DNA from: Brevibacillus laterosporus
GTDB taxonomy: Bacteria; Bacillota; Bacilli; Brevibacillales; Brevibacillaceae
Assembly (NCBI RefSeq): GCF_030489605.1
Contig: NZ_JAUKFY010000002.1
Location: 124,001 to 188,000, forward strand
Direction of reading: 5' to 3'
DNA: 64,000 bases
Shown here piece by piece: positions 1 through 9,267 of this stretch. The notes under the pieces were generated by a model that saw only the letters and a program-made list of their open reading frames with translations, did no database searches and had not been told where the DNA came from. Made by a program: the position numbers and the translations under genes. Each line of letters begins with the position of its first letter. Positions within the stretch are counted from its first letter, which is position 1.

Positions 1-641
1 CAATTGATGGACCTGCTGGTGCAGGGAAGAGTACCGTAGCACAACTTGTGGCTGCTGCATTACAGTACGTTTATATTGATACAGGAGCGATGTATCGAGC
101 TTTGGCTTGGGCTGTATTAAAGAACGGCACTGCAATTGAGGATCAGGAATCCGTTGCAAGCCTCCTACAGCAAGCCAAGATTGAGCTGAAGCGCACAGAG
201 GAAGGACAGCGTGTGTATTGGGATCATGAGGATATCACTCATCAAATTCGCACACAGGAAGTTAGCAATTATGCTTCGGTAGTGGCGAGTTACCCAGCGG
301 TTCGTGCTACGATGCTGATTCTACAACGTGAGATGGCTCAGCAAGGAAACGTGGTTATGGATGGACGTGATATAGGTACTCACGTGTTACCTGAAGCAGA
401 GGTGAAGATCTTTCTGACAGCTTCCATAGAAGAGCGGGCTACACGTCGTTTTGGCGATCTTCTTGCTAAAGGAGAGCAACCTGATATAAACGAATTACAA
501 AAGGAAATTGCAGAGCGTGATAAACGTGACCGTGAGCGAGAAACAGCCCCACTCAAGCAGGCAGATGATGCTATCTTATTAGATACCACGGGCATGCCGC
601 TAGATGAGGTTGTTAATAAAATTCTTGCGCTTTGCAAATGA
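1..641 (+). CDS. cmk: Cytidylate kinase, 5' end outside the window
   Basis: Phosphorylates CMP and dCMP with ATP in cytoplasmic pyrimidine nucleotide metabolism. The reading frame is open from base 3, before any usable start, and already contains the P-loop (GPAGAGKST), so only about the first ten codons are missing. Further family marks are YIDTGAMYRALA in the nucleotide-binding region, DGRDIGTHVLPEA near the middle and an arginine-rich lid region (RRFGDLL). The stop at 639-641 is followed 14 bases later by plsC, as in the Bacillus cmk neighbourhood. Only the truncation is unusual, and it is caused by the window edge. Confidence 0.95.
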   Translation, partial: IDGPAGAGKSTVAQLVAAALQYVYIDTGAMYRALAWAVLKNGTAIEDQESVASLLQQAKIELKRTEEGQRVYWDHEDITHQIRTQEVSNYASVVASYPAVRATMLILQREMAQQGNVVMDGRDIGTHVLPEAEVKIFLTASIEERATRRFGDLLAKGEQPDINELQKEIAERDKRDRERETAPLKQADDAILLDTTGMPLDEVVNKILALCK

Positions 642-655
642 TTGGGTGAAATACA

Positions 656-1249
656 TTGATTCTTTATAAATTTTTTCGAGTTATCTTCCGTATTGTGCTT
701 AAAGGATTATACCGGTATGAGTCGATTGGATATGAGAATGTGCCAAATGAAGGTCCAGTCATTCTATGCTCTAATCATATCAGTAATTGGGACCCGCCCT
801 TACTAGGATGTGGAATAGATAGACAAGTCAGTTATATGGCAAAAGAAGAATTGTTTAGGTTTCCTGTTTTGTCCCACGTATTGAAAAGCTTTAACGCTAT
901 TCCCGTTAAGCGCGGTGGTAATGACCGTGGTGCGATTCGTGCTACGCTACAGGTTCTGGAGCAGGGAAAGGTCTTTGGTATTTTTCCAGAAGGAACGCGA
1001 AGCAAAACCGGAGAATTAGGCGAGGGAAAGACGGGAGTAGCGATGTTTGCTCTCAAATCAGAGGCAGCTATCGTCCCTGTGGCAATCATTGGACCATACC
1101 GTTTGTTCCACAAAGTAAAGGTCGTGTATGGAAAGCCAATTGATATCTCGAAGTACCGAGAGGCAAAAAGCAGCAGTGAAACGATGCGCGAGGTAACGCA
1201 GGTGATTATGAGCGAGATTCAAAAATTGAAAGATACTCATCAACAGTAG
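656..1249 (+). CDS. plsC: 1-acyl-sn-glycerol-3-phosphate acyltransferase
   Basis: Adds the second acyl chain to lysophosphatidic acid to give phosphatidic acid at the inner face of the membrane. The 197-residue protein has the acyltransferase motif H-x4-D (NHISNWDPP, about residue 40) and the substrate motif FPEGTRSKTG (about residue 113), plus the later PVAIIGP block. The start is TTG at 656, behind a weak GGGTGA site and 14 bases after cmk, so the two are probably co-transcribed. Length is normal for the family. plsY (5928) and gpsA (6549), which supply the earlier steps of the same pathway, lie a few kilobases downstream. Confidence 0.9.
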   Translation: MILYKFFRVIFRIVLKGLYRYESIGYENVPNEGPVILCSNHISNWDPPLLGCGIDRQVSYMAKEELFRFPVLSHVLKSFNAIPVKRGGNDRGAIRATLQVLEQGKVFGIFPEGTRSKTGELGEGKTGVAMFALKSEAAIVPVAIIGPYRLFHKVKVVYGKPIDISKYREAKSSSETMREVTQVIMSEIQKLKDTHQQ

Positions 1250-1426
1250 CACAGTTACATTTCTGGAATTTGTATGATTTTTCCAGTATCGTCATATACT
1301 AATAGCTACTCTCCTGCTTAAAATTTGGAAGACCACACGCCATTGGCGGGGTTTAATATATTTTGTTCACAGATTGGCTTCAATAACACTTACATGTCAA
1401 TGTTGGCATTCGAGGAGGTTTGTTCA

Positions 1427-2608
1427 ATGGTCGATGGCACAGATAACAACGTAAGTCTAACAGATGTTCAAACTCTGTCCGTAGGGGACATTGTGAAGGC
1501 AAAAGTGACAAAGGTAGAAGAGAAACAAGTATTGGTCGATGTAGGCTACAAATATGATGGTCTTATCCCAATCAGTGAGCTTTCTGGTCTTCATGTGGAA
1601 AAAACTTCTGATATTGTTTCAGAAGGCGATGAGTTTACTGTAAAAGTAACAAAACTGAATGAAGAAAAAGAAGAGCTGGTTGTTTCGAAAAAAGCGGTGG
1701 ACGCTCAAATAGCATGGGAAGAACTAGCTAAAAAGCAACAAAACAATGAAACGATCGAAGCAGAAGTGAAAGACGTAGTAAAAGGTGGACTTGTAGTTGA
1801 TGTAGGTCTGCGTGGTTTTATCCCTGCTTCTATGGTAGAGCGTCATTTTGTAGAGGATTTTAGCGATTACAAAGGACGTACGCTCACGCTAAAAGTTATG
1901 GAATTGGATCAAGAAAAGAACAAGGTGATCCTTTCTCATAAAGCTGTATTAGAAGAAGAGGCCAAAGCGAGCAAAGGCAAAGTGCTGGATAGCATCGAAG
2001 CTGGAAATATTCTTGATGGTACTGTGCAACGCCTGACTGATTTTGGCGTATTTGTTGATATCGGCGGTGTAGACGGGCTGGTACATGTGTCCGAATTAGC
2101 TTGGGAGCATGTAGAAAAGCCTGCTGACGTAGTAAAAGAAGGCGACAAGGTCAAAGTGAAGGTTTTGAAGGTGGATAAGGAAAACGAGCGCATCAGCTTG
2201 AGCATGAAAGAAGCGCAACCAGGTCCTTACCATGATATTGCTGAGAAGTTCAAAAAAGGTGACGTGATTACTGGTACGGTGAAACGTTTAACCGGTTTTG
2301 GTGCATTTGTAGAGATTGCTCCTCATGTAGAAGGCTTAGTGCATATCTCACAAATCGCAAACCGCCGCGTCAAATCACCTAGCGAGGTATTAAAAGAAGG
2401 GCAAGAAGTAAATGTAAAGGTCCTTGAAATCAATCCTGCCGAGCAACGTGTAAGCTTAAGCATTCGCGCGGTACAAGAAGATCGCGAGGAAGAAACGGAA
2501 CGTATATCTCGTAAAGAACTGCAACAATATACACAAGACAACAATCAACAGGGTATGGGTGTAACGCTGGGTGATTTGTTCGGCGACCTACGTGACAAGT
2601 TAAAATAA
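1427..2608 (+). CDS. rpsA: S1-domain RNA-binding protein (ribosomal protein S1 homologue, YpfD type)
   Basis: RNA-binding protein with four consecutive S1 repeats, like B. subtilis YpfD rather than the six-repeat E. coli S1. The repeats begin near residues 15, 100, 185 and 270, each with the typical G-x-V and F-G-x-F-V/V-x-V-G patterns (for example LTDFGVFVDIGGVDGLVHVSEL). A longer frame opens at 1325, but ATG 1427 is preferred because GAGGAGG lies 8 bases upstream and the product (393 residues) then matches the family. The exact role of these short S1 homologues is unsettled; binding to mRNA or ribosomes is the family expectation. A strong terminator follows. Confidence 0.88.
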   Translation: MVDGTDNNVSLTDVQTLSVGDIVKAKVTKVEEKQVLVDVGYKYDGLIPISELSGLHVEKTSDIVSEGDEFTVKVTKLNEEKEELVVSKKAVDAQIAWEELAKKQQNNETIEAEVKDVVKGGLVVDVGLRGFIPASMVERHFVEDFSDYKGRTLTLKVMELDQEKNKVILSHKAVLEEEAKASKGKVLDSIEAGNILDGTVQRLTDFGVFVDIGGVDGLVHVSELAWEHVEKPADVVKEGDKVKVKVLKVDKENERISLSMKEAQPGPYHDIAEKFKKGDVITGTVKRLTGFGAFVEIAPHVEGLVHISQIANRRVKSPSEVLKEGQEVNVKVLEINPAEQRVSLSIRAVQEDREEETERISRKELQQYTQDNNQQGMGVTLGDLFGDLRDKLK

Positions 2609-2634
2609 ACACGTAAATACCGTAATATACGAGA

Positions 2635-2688
2635 AAGAGGCAAGTACTCGTTAATCATTAGATTAATGGAGTGGCTTGTCTCTTTTTT
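2635..2688 (+). terminator. Rho-independent terminator after rpsA
   Basis: The outer stem pairs AGAGGCAAG with the complementary CTTGTCTCT arm, the inner stem pairs TTAATC with GATTAA, and a run of six T follows. It separates rpsA from yphA. Confidence 0.8.
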
Positions 2689-2784
2689 AGTAGATTTTTC
2701 CAAATGGGGTTACTTGGCCTGCATCTGAGTCATACTAGGATTACTTACCTATTAAGCCTAGTTAACTAATGAAGGTGTTGTCAG

Positions 2785-3441
2785 ATGAATGATGGAACAA
2801 TAGCCATGATTGTAGAGTGGACGCTGCTTTGCATGGTATGGATGGGACTTACTGACCGTTTTTTACATCAAATGGGCTGGAAGCGTTCAACAGCGTTGTT
2901 GATTCTAACGGTTTTTCTTGCAACAAGCTACAGTGAGTGGCGACTTTTTCTTCTGCCTGTAGAGGTAAATGTGAGCGGGATGCTTCTCCCATTATTGCTG
3001 GGAGGGACATTATGGTACCATCTCAAAAAGAAACGGCGAAAGTATATGATAACGAGTGCTATCCTTCTAGCCTTTGCTCTGTTTTTGTTGCGTAAATTGT
3101 TTTTTTGGGACCCGGTGCTTTTATTCATAGATGAGGTAATGATTTTACCGGTTCTTTGTGTCATTTTGTGTTTTATTGTGACTAGGTATGCCATCTACCA
3201 TTGGTTTTTACTGTGTGTCGCTTTTCCGTTATCAGATGCGTTATATCAGGCTTCTTTTCTATCCCTTACAGAGCGCTGCATTATTGGAGGAGAATACCAG
3301 CAGGATTTATTTTGGACGGCATTCGCCTTGTGGTCAGGCTGTTATTTGGTGATTCAATTTCTTCAAAAAACGGGTGTGGCCTTGCGCACAAGAATTGCCC
3401 CTTTGATTCGGTTTAAATCAAAATCTCCTACGAACAGGTGA
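2785..3441 (+). CDS. yphA: YphA-like multipass membrane protein
   Basis: A 218-residue protein made almost entirely of hydrophobic segments, about six predicted helices, with a basic loop KKKRRK near residue 80. It occupies the position of B. subtilis yphA between the S1 protein and the YIEGIA protein, and its size agrees; the name rests mainly on that order. ATG 2785 has GAAGGTG 8 bases upstream. Its stop overlaps the region of the next gene's start, so it is translated as part of a three-gene unit with yphB and the small downstream protein. The biochemical function is unknown. Confidence 0.7.
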   Translation: MNDGTIAMIVEWTLLCMVWMGLTDRFLHQMGWKRSTALLILTVFLATSYSEWRLFLLPVEVNVSGMLLPLLLGGTLWYHLKKKRRKYMITSAILLAFALFLLRKLFFWDPVLLFIDEVMILPVLCVILCFIVTRYAIYHWFLLCVAFPLSDALYQASFLSLTERCIIGGEYQQDLFWTAFALWSGCYLVIQFLQKTGVALRTRIAPLIRFKSKSPTNR

Positions 3442-3449
3442 AACAACAT

Positions 3450-4364
3450 ATGATCAAAGAATTGCTTTCAAATGAGTACGTAGTCCCCCTTTTGCTTGGA
3501 ATTCTCGCTGGGATTATCACACGGCTGTATTTACTGCGGACCGATTATCGGCAATATCCTACCTATCCTCATGGTAAGCTAATTCATGTCGCGTTAGGAA
3601 TTATTGCTTCTGGATTAGGTGCGGTTGCGGTACCATCCTTTTTAAAGGAGGACTACACAGCGATTACGTTTTTAGCCCTTGCTGCTCAACAGTTTAGGGA
3701 TGTTCGGAACATGGAACGAGCAACCTTGTCAGAAATAGATAAGCACGAACTCGTTCCACGGGGAGGGAGTTATATTGAAGGAATTGCGATGGTTTTCGAG
3801 GGACGTAATTATCTGGTCATTTTCGCTGCATTTTGTACTACGTTCGCTACAGTGTTGTTCAATTGGTACGGAGGAGTATTGGCAGGGATAGTCGTTTTAT
3901 TGATTTCTCGTTCGTTTAAATCGGGAAAATCATTGAAGTACATAGCGGACGTAGTACCATCATCTATTCGTCTCGATGGCGTGAATTTATATGTAGACGA
4001 CATTTATATGATGAATGTAGGGTCACCCGAAGCCCAGGCCATCATTAGGGAGCGAGGTGCAGGGTATATACTGATTCCTAAGAATGCCAATGCAAAGGTA
4101 ACGATTGCACATCCAGGACAACGCCAGGCTATTCTTCACGATGCCTCAACCATTTTAGGAATTTATTCAGACGAGGGGGAGCCTTCTCTTACTCCTTTGG
4201 TAAAACGAGATTTGAAATCGGGTCGCATGGGGATTTTCCTGTTACCCTATGAGCAAGGAATTGAAAAAGGGAAGAGTGTACTTGAAAATACGCCTGTTAT
4301 TGAAAGTGCCATTCGCATGCCTAGTGAAGCTAAGGTAAATCAGCCAAAGGGGAGTTCATCATGA
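3450..4364 (+). CDS. yphB: YIEGIA-family membrane protein (YphB type)
   Basis: Carries the family signature GGSYIEGIAMVFEGRNYL at about residues 108-125 within a membrane protein with several N-terminal helices and a soluble C-terminal half of about 130 residues. B. subtilis YphB belongs to this family and is tied to sporulation; the molecular role is not established. ATG 3450 is chosen because AGGTG lies 9 bases upstream; a GTG at 3438 overlapping the yphA stop is the alternative. The stop overlaps the ATG of the small partner gene (ATGA), which suggests coupled translation. Confidence 0.8.
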   Translation: MIKELLSNEYVVPLLLGILAGIITRLYLLRTDYRQYPTYPHGKLIHVALGIIASGLGAVAVPSFLKEDYTAITFLALAAQQFRDVRNMERATLSEIDKHELVPRGGSYIEGIAMVFEGRNYLVIFAAFCTTFATVLFNWYGGVLAGIVVLLISRSFKSGKSLKYIADVVPSSIRLDGVNLYVDDIYMMNVGSPEAQAIIRERGAGYILIPKNANAKVTIAHPGQRQAILHDASTILGIYSDEGEPSLTPLVKRDLKSGRMGIFLLPYEQGIEKGKSVLENTPVIESAIRMPSEAKVNQPKGSSS

Positions 4365-4543
4365 GTGCTGGTATTGTGGCGGTCATTACAACTAGAAAAG
4401 GAGATATAGCAGGGGGAGCGCCTATCTTTTTTGCCAAGGATAATCAAGAGATGCAAGATATCGCGTTTACACTAGAAAAAATAACAGATGCAATGATTCA
4501 TCAAATTACACCAGAAATCCTGGTCATTGTTAGGCACAAGTAG
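4361..4543 (+). CDS. Small partner of the YIEGIA protein (capping-complex subunit type)
   Basis: A 60-residue soluble protein beginning MSAGIVAVITTRKGDIAGGAP. It starts inside the stop of yphB with GGGGAG 6 bases before the ATG, so the two products are probably made together. Small proteins of this kind are regularly found next to YIEGIA genes and are annotated as its capping-complex subunit. I recognise it by position and N-terminus only; no catalytic motif is visible. It has no terminator of its own before der. Confidence 0.65.
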   Translation: MSAGIVAVITTRKGDIAGGAPIFFAKDNQEMQDIAFTLEKITDAMIHQITPEILVIVRHK

Positions 4544-4598
4544 AATATGGTATGATTAATAGATGAAATAAGCTAGCAGAGAGAGAGTGTTGTGTAGT

Positions 4599-5912
4599 AT
4601 GGGATTACCAGTAGTTGCAATCGTAGGCCGCCCAAATGTAGGGAAGTCAACGATCTTTAATCGATTGATCGGCGAAAGAGTTGCTATCGTAGAAGACAAG
4701 CCAGGGGTTACACGTGACCGTTTATATGGAAAAGGTGAATGGTTAAATCGTGAATTTCACGTCATTGATACAGGTGGAATTGAATTTGCTGAGACGGATC
4801 AAATTTTAACGCAAATGCGCTATCAGGCAGAATTGGCTATTGATGAGGCGGATGTTATCATTTTGATCGTTGATGTACGCTCTGGAGTCACAGATGCTGA
4901 TTTAAATGTAGCTCGTATGTTAAACCGGACAGGAAAGCCAATTGTATTAGCTGTCAACAAAGTAGATAATTTTGAGATGCGTAATGATATTTATGAGTTT
5001 TATCAATTGGGCGTAGGAGAACCATTCCCAATCTCAGGATCGCATGGTCTTGGTTTAGGCGATATGCTAGACGAGGTTTTCCATCACTTGCCTCCTGTGG
5101 ATGCAGAGGAGAAGCGGGATGATGTGATTCGTGTGTCTATCATTGGACGTCCTAATGTAGGGAAATCCTCTTTAACCAACGCAATTTTGGGTGAAGAGCG
5201 GGTAATTGTCAGCGAGATCGCAGGAACAACACGCGATGCGATTGATACGCCGTTTGAACGTGATGGGCAGGAGTACGTGCTAGTGGATACAGCCGGTATG
5301 CGTAAAAAAGGCAAAGTATACGAGGGCACCGAGAAATATAGCGTAATGCGCGCGCTTAAAGCGATAGAGGATTCTGACGTTGTATTGGTAGTAATCAATG
5401 GAGAAGAAGGCATCATCGAGCAAGACAAGAAGATTGCCGGATACGCACATGAGGCTGGTCGTGGAGTTATCATTGTAGTGAACAAATGGGATGCCTTGGA
5501 AAAAGATGATAAAACCATGCAACGTTTTACAGAGCTGATCCGCGAAGAGTTTAAATATTTATCGTATGCACCGATTCTTTATGTTTCTGCGAAGACAAAA
5601 CAACGTGTTCATACCATTTTACCTAAAGTAAATGCTGTAGCAGATTCACATACAATGCGAGTGAACACTTCGGTCTTAAATGATTTGATTACGGATGCTA
5701 CAATTATGGCACCTCCGCCAACAGACAGAGGAAAACGTCTTAAAATCAATTATACGACACAGGTTGCTGTTAAACCACCAACGTTTATCGTGTTTGTAAA
5801 TGATCCTGAGTTAATGCATTTCTCCTATGAAAGATATTTAGAAAATAAAATTCGCGGTGCGTTTGAATTTGAAGGAACGCCAATCCGTATTTTAACCCGC
5901 AAGAAAACATAG
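4599..5912 (+). CDS. der: Ribosome-assembly GTPase Der (EngA)
   Basis: Essential double GTPase needed for maturation of the 50S ribosomal subunit. It has two G domains in series: G1 GRPNVGKST near residue 8 with DTGG and NKVD, and a second GRPNVGKSS near residue 182 with DTAG and NKWD, then the KH-like C-terminal domain. ATG 4599 gives the standard N-terminus [17 protein letters not shown] and 437 residues, the normal length. The frame extends to GTG 4587 but that would add residues not seen in the family. plsY follows after 15 bases. Confidence 0.96.
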   Translation: MGLPVVAIVGRPNVGKSTIFNRLIGERVAIVEDKPGVTRDRLYGKGEWLNREFHVIDTGGIEFAETDQILTQMRYQAELAIDEADVIILIVDVRSGVTDADLNVARMLNRTGKPIVLAVNKVDNFEMRNDIYEFYQLGVGEPFPISGSHGLGLGDMLDEVFHHLPPVDAEEKRDDVIRVSIIGRPNVGKSSLTNAILGEERVIVSEIAGTTRDAIDTPFERDGQEYVLVDTAGMRKKGKVYEGTEKYSVMRALKAIEDSDVVLVVINGEEGIIEQDKKIAGYAHEAGRGVIIVVNKWDALEKDDKTMQRFTELIREEFKYLSYAPILYVSAKTKQRVHTILPKVNAVADSHTMRVNTSVLNDLITDATIMAPPPTDRGKRLKINYTTQVAVKPPTFIVFVNDPELMHFSYERYLENKIRGAFEFEGTPIRILTRKKT

Positions 5913-5927
5913 GGAGTGGAGAATGCA

Positions 5928-6536
5928 ATGATGGTATTGATTTCTCTGGTCATCAGTTATTTGCTTGGTTCTGTCAGTTTCAGCTATTTAGTCGCAAAAA
6001 AAATAGCTGGTATTGACATCCGAAGTCATGGCAGTGGGAATGCCGGAGCGACTAATACGCTTCGTGTTCTAGGTAAAGGACCGGCGATTGTGGTTTTACT
6101 TTTGGATCTGCTAAAAGGCGTGATAGCCATGTACATAACTCATTGGCTTACTGATGGAGATAGTGTGGCGTATGCTTTTTCTGGAATATTAGCGATCGTT
6201 GGGCACAATTGGCCCATTTTTTATGGATTCCGTGGCGGCAAAGGCATTGCTACAACTGTTGGGGTAGCTTTGGCCTTATCGCCACTAGCATTTTTGATTT
6301 GTACGATTCTGACTATTATTTGTATTGCTATTACCAAGTATGTCTCTGTGGGGTCGTTGCTTTTTGTTACTTTATTTCCTATCTTGATTTGGTTTTTTAA
6401 ACAGGACATTTACATTTTCTTGATTACCTTAGCCATTCCTGCATTGGCTTATTATCGGCATTATTCCAATCTGGTTAATCTATGGAACGGAACAGAACGT
6501 AAACTTGGTGATAAATCGAATAGGAAACTAAGCTGA
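5928..6536 (+). CDS. plsY: Glycerol-3-phosphate acyltransferase PlsY
   Basis: Integral membrane enzyme that transfers the acyl group from acyl-phosphate to glycerol-3-phosphate, the first step of phospholipid synthesis. The family motifs are present: GSVSFSYLVAKK near residue 14, SHGSGNAGATNTLRVLGK at about 34-51, and the glycine-rich FYGFRGGKGIATTVGV near 100-115. Five or so transmembrane helices. ATG 5928 has GGGAGTGGAG upstream (ATG 5931 is equally possible). It lies directly before gpsA, whose product makes its substrate, with a gap of 12 bases. Confidence 0.93.
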   Translation: MMVLISLVISYLLGSVSFSYLVAKKIAGIDIRSHGSGNAGATNTLRVLGKGPAIVVLLLDLLKGVIAMYITHWLTDGDSVAYAFSGILAIVGHNWPIFYGFRGGKGIATTVGVALALSPLAFLICTILTIICIAITKYVSVGSLLFVTLFPILIWFFKQDIYIFLITLAIPALAYYRHYSNLVNLWNGTERKLGDKSNRKLS

Positions 6537-6548
6537 GTGGAGGGAAGA

Positions 6549-7583
6549 ATGTTGACCAAGCGCATAGCAGTGATTGGAGCAGGCAGTTGGGGCACAGCCC
6601 TAGCTTCAGTCTGTGCAGCGAATGATTTCCAAGTGACATTATGGGTTCGAGATCCCAAAAATGCACAAGAGATCAACACAAACCATACCAACGAAAAGTA
6701 CTTACCAGGCATCACCTTACCCGACACGATCGTTGCAGATACAGACCTACAACAAGTGGTTGCAGAAAAAACTGCTATTATCTTGGCATTACCTTCAAAG
6801 GCAATGCGTGAGGTAGTAAAGCAAATATCTCCGTGGCTAAACCCTGATGTGACGCTTATTCATGCAACCAAAGGCTTTGAGCTGGAGAGCCTAAAACGCA
6901 TGTCAGAAGTGATCAGAGAAGAGGTGCCTAAGGAAATTGGCGATCGCGTTGTGGTGTTAACAGGACCAAGTCATGCTGAAGAAGTAATTCAAAAATCACC
7001 AACAACAGTCGTTGTAGCTTCCGAGTGTGAGGAAAGCATGCTTAAAGCCCAGGATATTTTAATGAATTCCTACTTCCGTGTATACACCAATCCTGACATG
7101 ATCGGTGCTGAAATTGCAGGTGCCTTAAAAAATATTATTGCACTCGGAGCTGGTCTTAGCGACGGTTTAGGATATGGAGATAATGCCAAAGCTGCATTGT
7201 TAACCCGTGGTTTGGCCGAAATAGGACGTTTAGGTGTAAAATTGGGTGCTAATCCTTTAACGTTTGCTGGACTTGCAGGAGTAGGAGACTTGGTGGTGAC
7301 GTGTACCAGTAAGCACAGCCGTAACTGGCGAGCTGGTTATATGCTAGGCCAAGGAAAAAATCTTGATGAAGTTCTTGCTCATATGGGAATGGTTGTCGAA
7401 GGAGTGCGCACCACTAAGGCTGCAAAAGCACTGGCTGAAAGAGAAGGCGTGGAGATGCCCATCACCAAGGTGTTTTATCAGGTGTTCTTTGGGGATTGCT
7501 CCCCCCGTCAGGCAGTAGAAGAGCTGATGGGAAGAGGGCGCAGACTTGAGCTGGAAGATATCGTTCGTTATAAGGATAAATAG
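6549..7583 (+). CDS. gpsA: Glycerol-3-phosphate dehydrogenase [NAD(P)+]
   Basis: Reduces dihydroxyacetone phosphate to sn-glycerol-3-phosphate for membrane lipid synthesis. The N-terminal Rossmann motif VIGAGSWGTALA is at residues 7-18. The catalytic region has GAEIAGALKNIIALGAG with the essential lysine, then NAKAALLTRGL and the GVGDLVVTC segment. ATG 6549 follows GGAGGGAAG by a few bases and yields 344 residues, the usual size. It completes a plsY-gpsA lipid pair and is followed by a small sporulation-type gene with no clear terminator between. Confidence 0.95.
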   Translation: MLTKRIAVIGAGSWGTALASVCAANDFQVTLWVRDPKNAQEINTNHTNEKYLPGITLPDTIVADTDLQQVVAEKTAIILALPSKAMREVVKQISPWLNPDVTLIHATKGFELESLKRMSEVIREEVPKEIGDRVVVLTGPSHAEEVIQKSPTTVVVASECEESMLKAQDILMNSYFRVYTNPDMIGAEIAGALKNIIALGAGLSDGLGYGDNAKAALLTRGLAEIGRLGVKLGANPLTFAGLAGVGDLVVTCTSKHSRNWRAGYMLGQGKNLDEVLAHMGMVVEGVRTTKAAKALAEREGVEMPITKVFYQVFFGDCSPRQAVEELMGRGRRLELEDIVRYKDK

Positions 7584-7666
7584 GCATTACACCAATTTTG
7601 CTCCCGCTTCATACGCTAAAGAGAGTACCCATTGTGATAATTGGGACGTATGAGGAGGAGTTACAC

Positions 7667-7930
7667 ATGAATAAGCGACTATCTAGAAGTTTGTTGAACA
7701 AGTTAACGGGCAAGACGAACATTGATCAATCGCAGCTGTTCCAGCTTGCTAGTTCTTTTAATAAAGAGGATCTACAAGATGATCAGAAGCTGCGTCAGTT
7801 GATTCAGATGGTTTCCGTGATGAGCGGAGTTGCCATAAGTTCAGACAAAGAAGAAGAGATTATGGGAATGGTTCAAAATGGCTCCTTTAATCCGGATGAT
7901 CTCTCCGGAATGCTTGATAAAATGAAATAG
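7667..7930 (+). CDS. Small protein of the stage VI sporulation protein F type
   Basis: An 87-residue soluble acidic/basic protein, MNKRLSRSLLNKLTGKT at the N-terminus, ending in SGMLDKMK. Size and the pattern 'NIDQSQLFQLASSFNKEDLQD' split over residues 16-36 fit the SpoVIF family, which in B. subtilis acts late in spore coat assembly; I am fairly but not fully sure of this assignment. ATG 7667 has an excellent site, GAGGAG, 7 bases upstream; an upstream in-frame TTG/ATG extension to 7598 has no ribosome site. A bidirectional terminator lies beyond it at 8051. Confidence 0.6.
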   Translation: MNKRLSRSLLNKLTGKTNIDQSQLFQLASSFNKEDLQDDQKLRQLIQMVSVMSGVAISSDKEEEIMGMVQNGSFNPDDLSGMLDKMK

Positions 7931-8050
7931 GCTCCTTTTGTTCATAAATGGGCCACTGAGCTAGTTCCCAGCCTTCTACAATCACATAGAGTAAAATAGG
8001 AACAATCATGGCTCTACAGGGACATGGCTGCTCTATCCAATCAAGAAAAA

Positions 8051-8079
8051 AAGAGGGGGAATATTACCCCTCTTTTTTT
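8051..8079. terminator. Bidirectional terminator between convergent genes
   Basis: The stem AAGAGGGG / CCCCTCTT has A-rich flank on the left and T-rich flank on the right, so it works for both the SpoVIF-like gene on the plus strand and the gene ending at 8064 on the minus strand. It overlaps the last codons and stop of the minus-strand gene. Confidence 0.85.
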
Positions 8080-8627
8080 CGTTTGCCAGAATCGCTTGAT
8101 GATTGAGTTAAAAGACTTTGCACCAGAGGTGATTGCAGCAATCCCAGCAATTGGCCGATGTCTAGTCCGCTAAATGGGTTTGACGTATTCTCTTGAGCGG
8201 GAGCTTTTTCTTCCATCTCCTCCTCATCGTCAAAGAGGAAGGCAGATTCATGTTGTTGCTTTTTATTCGAGCTCTCTTCACTCGCTGATTTTACGTCCTC
8301 GCTTTTATTTACCTTCCTAAACGATTCCAACATCTCCATCGCACCGAAGATCGATTCCATTGTATCTTCCATCTGGCGAATAGTTGAGCTAATCCCTTTA
8401 ATGTTGCTTCTCACCTTGGTGACAGAGGTGCGCAAATCAAGGTTGCTTAGGATATCCAGCGATGGCAGCTTTGATAAAAGTCCCTTTTTTTGAACAGTTT
8501 CTGCCACTACAGGTTCTTTTACAGCGATATTAACATTTTCCTTTACTTTTTTGGCTTTATTGGCACTCGGACGAGAAGGTTTTTTATTAATGGTGACATA
8601 AGGATTTCGCCATTTTCGCTTACTCAT
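8064..8627 (-). CDS. Hypothetical basic-acidic protein
   Basis: A 187-residue protein I do not recognise with certainty. The N-terminal third is very basic (MSKRKWRNPYVTINKKP, then lysine-rich). The middle (residues about 60-105) is amphipathic and likely helical (IRQMEDTMESIFGAMEMLESF). An acidic stretch DDEEEMEEK is near 135, and a hydrophobic short helix (IGQLLGLLQSPLVQSLL) precedes a KRKK tail. The composition recalls small YqfQ/VrrA-type spore-associated proteins, but that is only an impression. The start ATG is followed upstream by GGAGGGAGC. It is the only long minus-strand gene in the 1-13 kb backbone. Confidence 0.7.
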   Translation of the reverse strand: MSKRKWRNPYVTINKKPSRPSANKAKKVKENVNIAVKEPVVAETVQKKGLLSKLPSLDILSNLDLRTSVTKVRSNIKGISSTIRQMEDTMESIFGAMEMLESFRKVNKSEDVKSASEESSNKKQQHESAFLFDDEEEMEEKAPAQENTSNPFSGLDIGQLLGLLQSPLVQSLLTQSSSDSGKRKKEG

Positions 8628-8707
8628 GCAGCTCCCTCCATATGGGCGTGGATTATCTCAATATCCTATGCGACTGCTCTTAAATAGGTTCTTGACCCGG
8701 ATAATTA

Positions 8708-8716
8708 TGCTATAAT
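8708..8716 (+). promoter_or_regulatory. Extended -10 sigma-A promoter
   Basis: TGCTATAAT is a perfect extended -10 element 37 bases before the ATG at 8753. A TTGACC lies upstream but only 13 bases away, too close to serve as the -35, so recognition would depend on the extended -10. It would drive the DUF2768/ferredoxin/lipoprotein run. Confidence 0.5.
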
Positions 8717-8752
8717 CAGGCTAAAAAGAAAAAGTAAAGGACGCAGAAGAAT

Positions 8753-8941
8753 ATGTACATTGACCCCATGACTAAAATGAATATTTCGCTTCTTGCGATT
8801 TTTCTTATGTTTGTGTGCAATTTACTCTTGTTATTCTCACGTAAAAAAGCGGGGACATTCCTAGGTATTATTCTGAAAATCTTGGCATTTTTCATGCTGT
8901 TGATTGTGTTTGGAATGATCTTAATCGTATTACTAGTCTAG
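8753..8941 (+). CDS. yphE: DUF2768-type small membrane protein (YphE-like)
   Basis: A 62-residue protein with two transmembrane helices (about 10-27 and 37-60) separated by a short basic turn SRKKAG. Size, topology and place between gpsA and spoIVA match B. subtilis YphE. Function unknown. The ribosome site is weak (GGACGCAGA). The first ferredoxin gene begins 11 bases downstream. Confidence 0.7.
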   Translation: MYIDPMTKMNISLLAIFLMFVCNLLLLFSRKKAGTFLGIILKILAFFMLLIVFGMILIVLLV

Positions 8942-8952
8942 GAGATGGTAGA

Positions 8953-9252
8953 ATGAAAGAATTGACATTGGTTACCAAGCTTGGAGAGTCTCATGAAGTC
9001 ATAATTGAAAAAAATATGACTATTGTAAAATTGGCAAAAAAAAATAAAATCCAATGGGGTCATGCATGCGAAAGAGGTATCTGCGCACAATGCCGTACAA
9101 AGGTTTTGGAAGGAGCAGAATTTCTTAATGAAGTCACAAAAGAAGAAAAGCTGCGTCTAAAAAAAGCAGAGCGTCAGGACCATTATCGTTTGGGGTGTCA
9201 AATCCAAGTACAGGAAGAGGGCCCCATTCGATTGTGGCATGTCCCATATTAA
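8953..9252 (+). CDS. [2Fe-2S] ferredoxin
   Basis: A 99-residue plant-type ferredoxin. Four cysteines fit a [2Fe-2S] cluster: C39, C44 and C47 in HACERGICAQC, and C82 in YRLGCQI. The ATG has AGGAG 8 bases upstream. A second ferredoxin gene starts 15 bases after its stop, so the two probably form one electron-transfer unit, but no partner reductase or oxygenase is nearby to name the substrate. The highly basic region around residues 45-75 may be a docking face. Confidence 0.88.
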   Translation: MKELTLVTKLGESHEVIIEKNMTIVKLAKKNKIQWGHACERGICAQCRTKVLEGAEFLNEVTKEEKLRLKKAERQDHYRLGCQIQVQEEGPIRLWHVPY

Positions 9253-9267
9253 AGTGAGGGAGCAGAT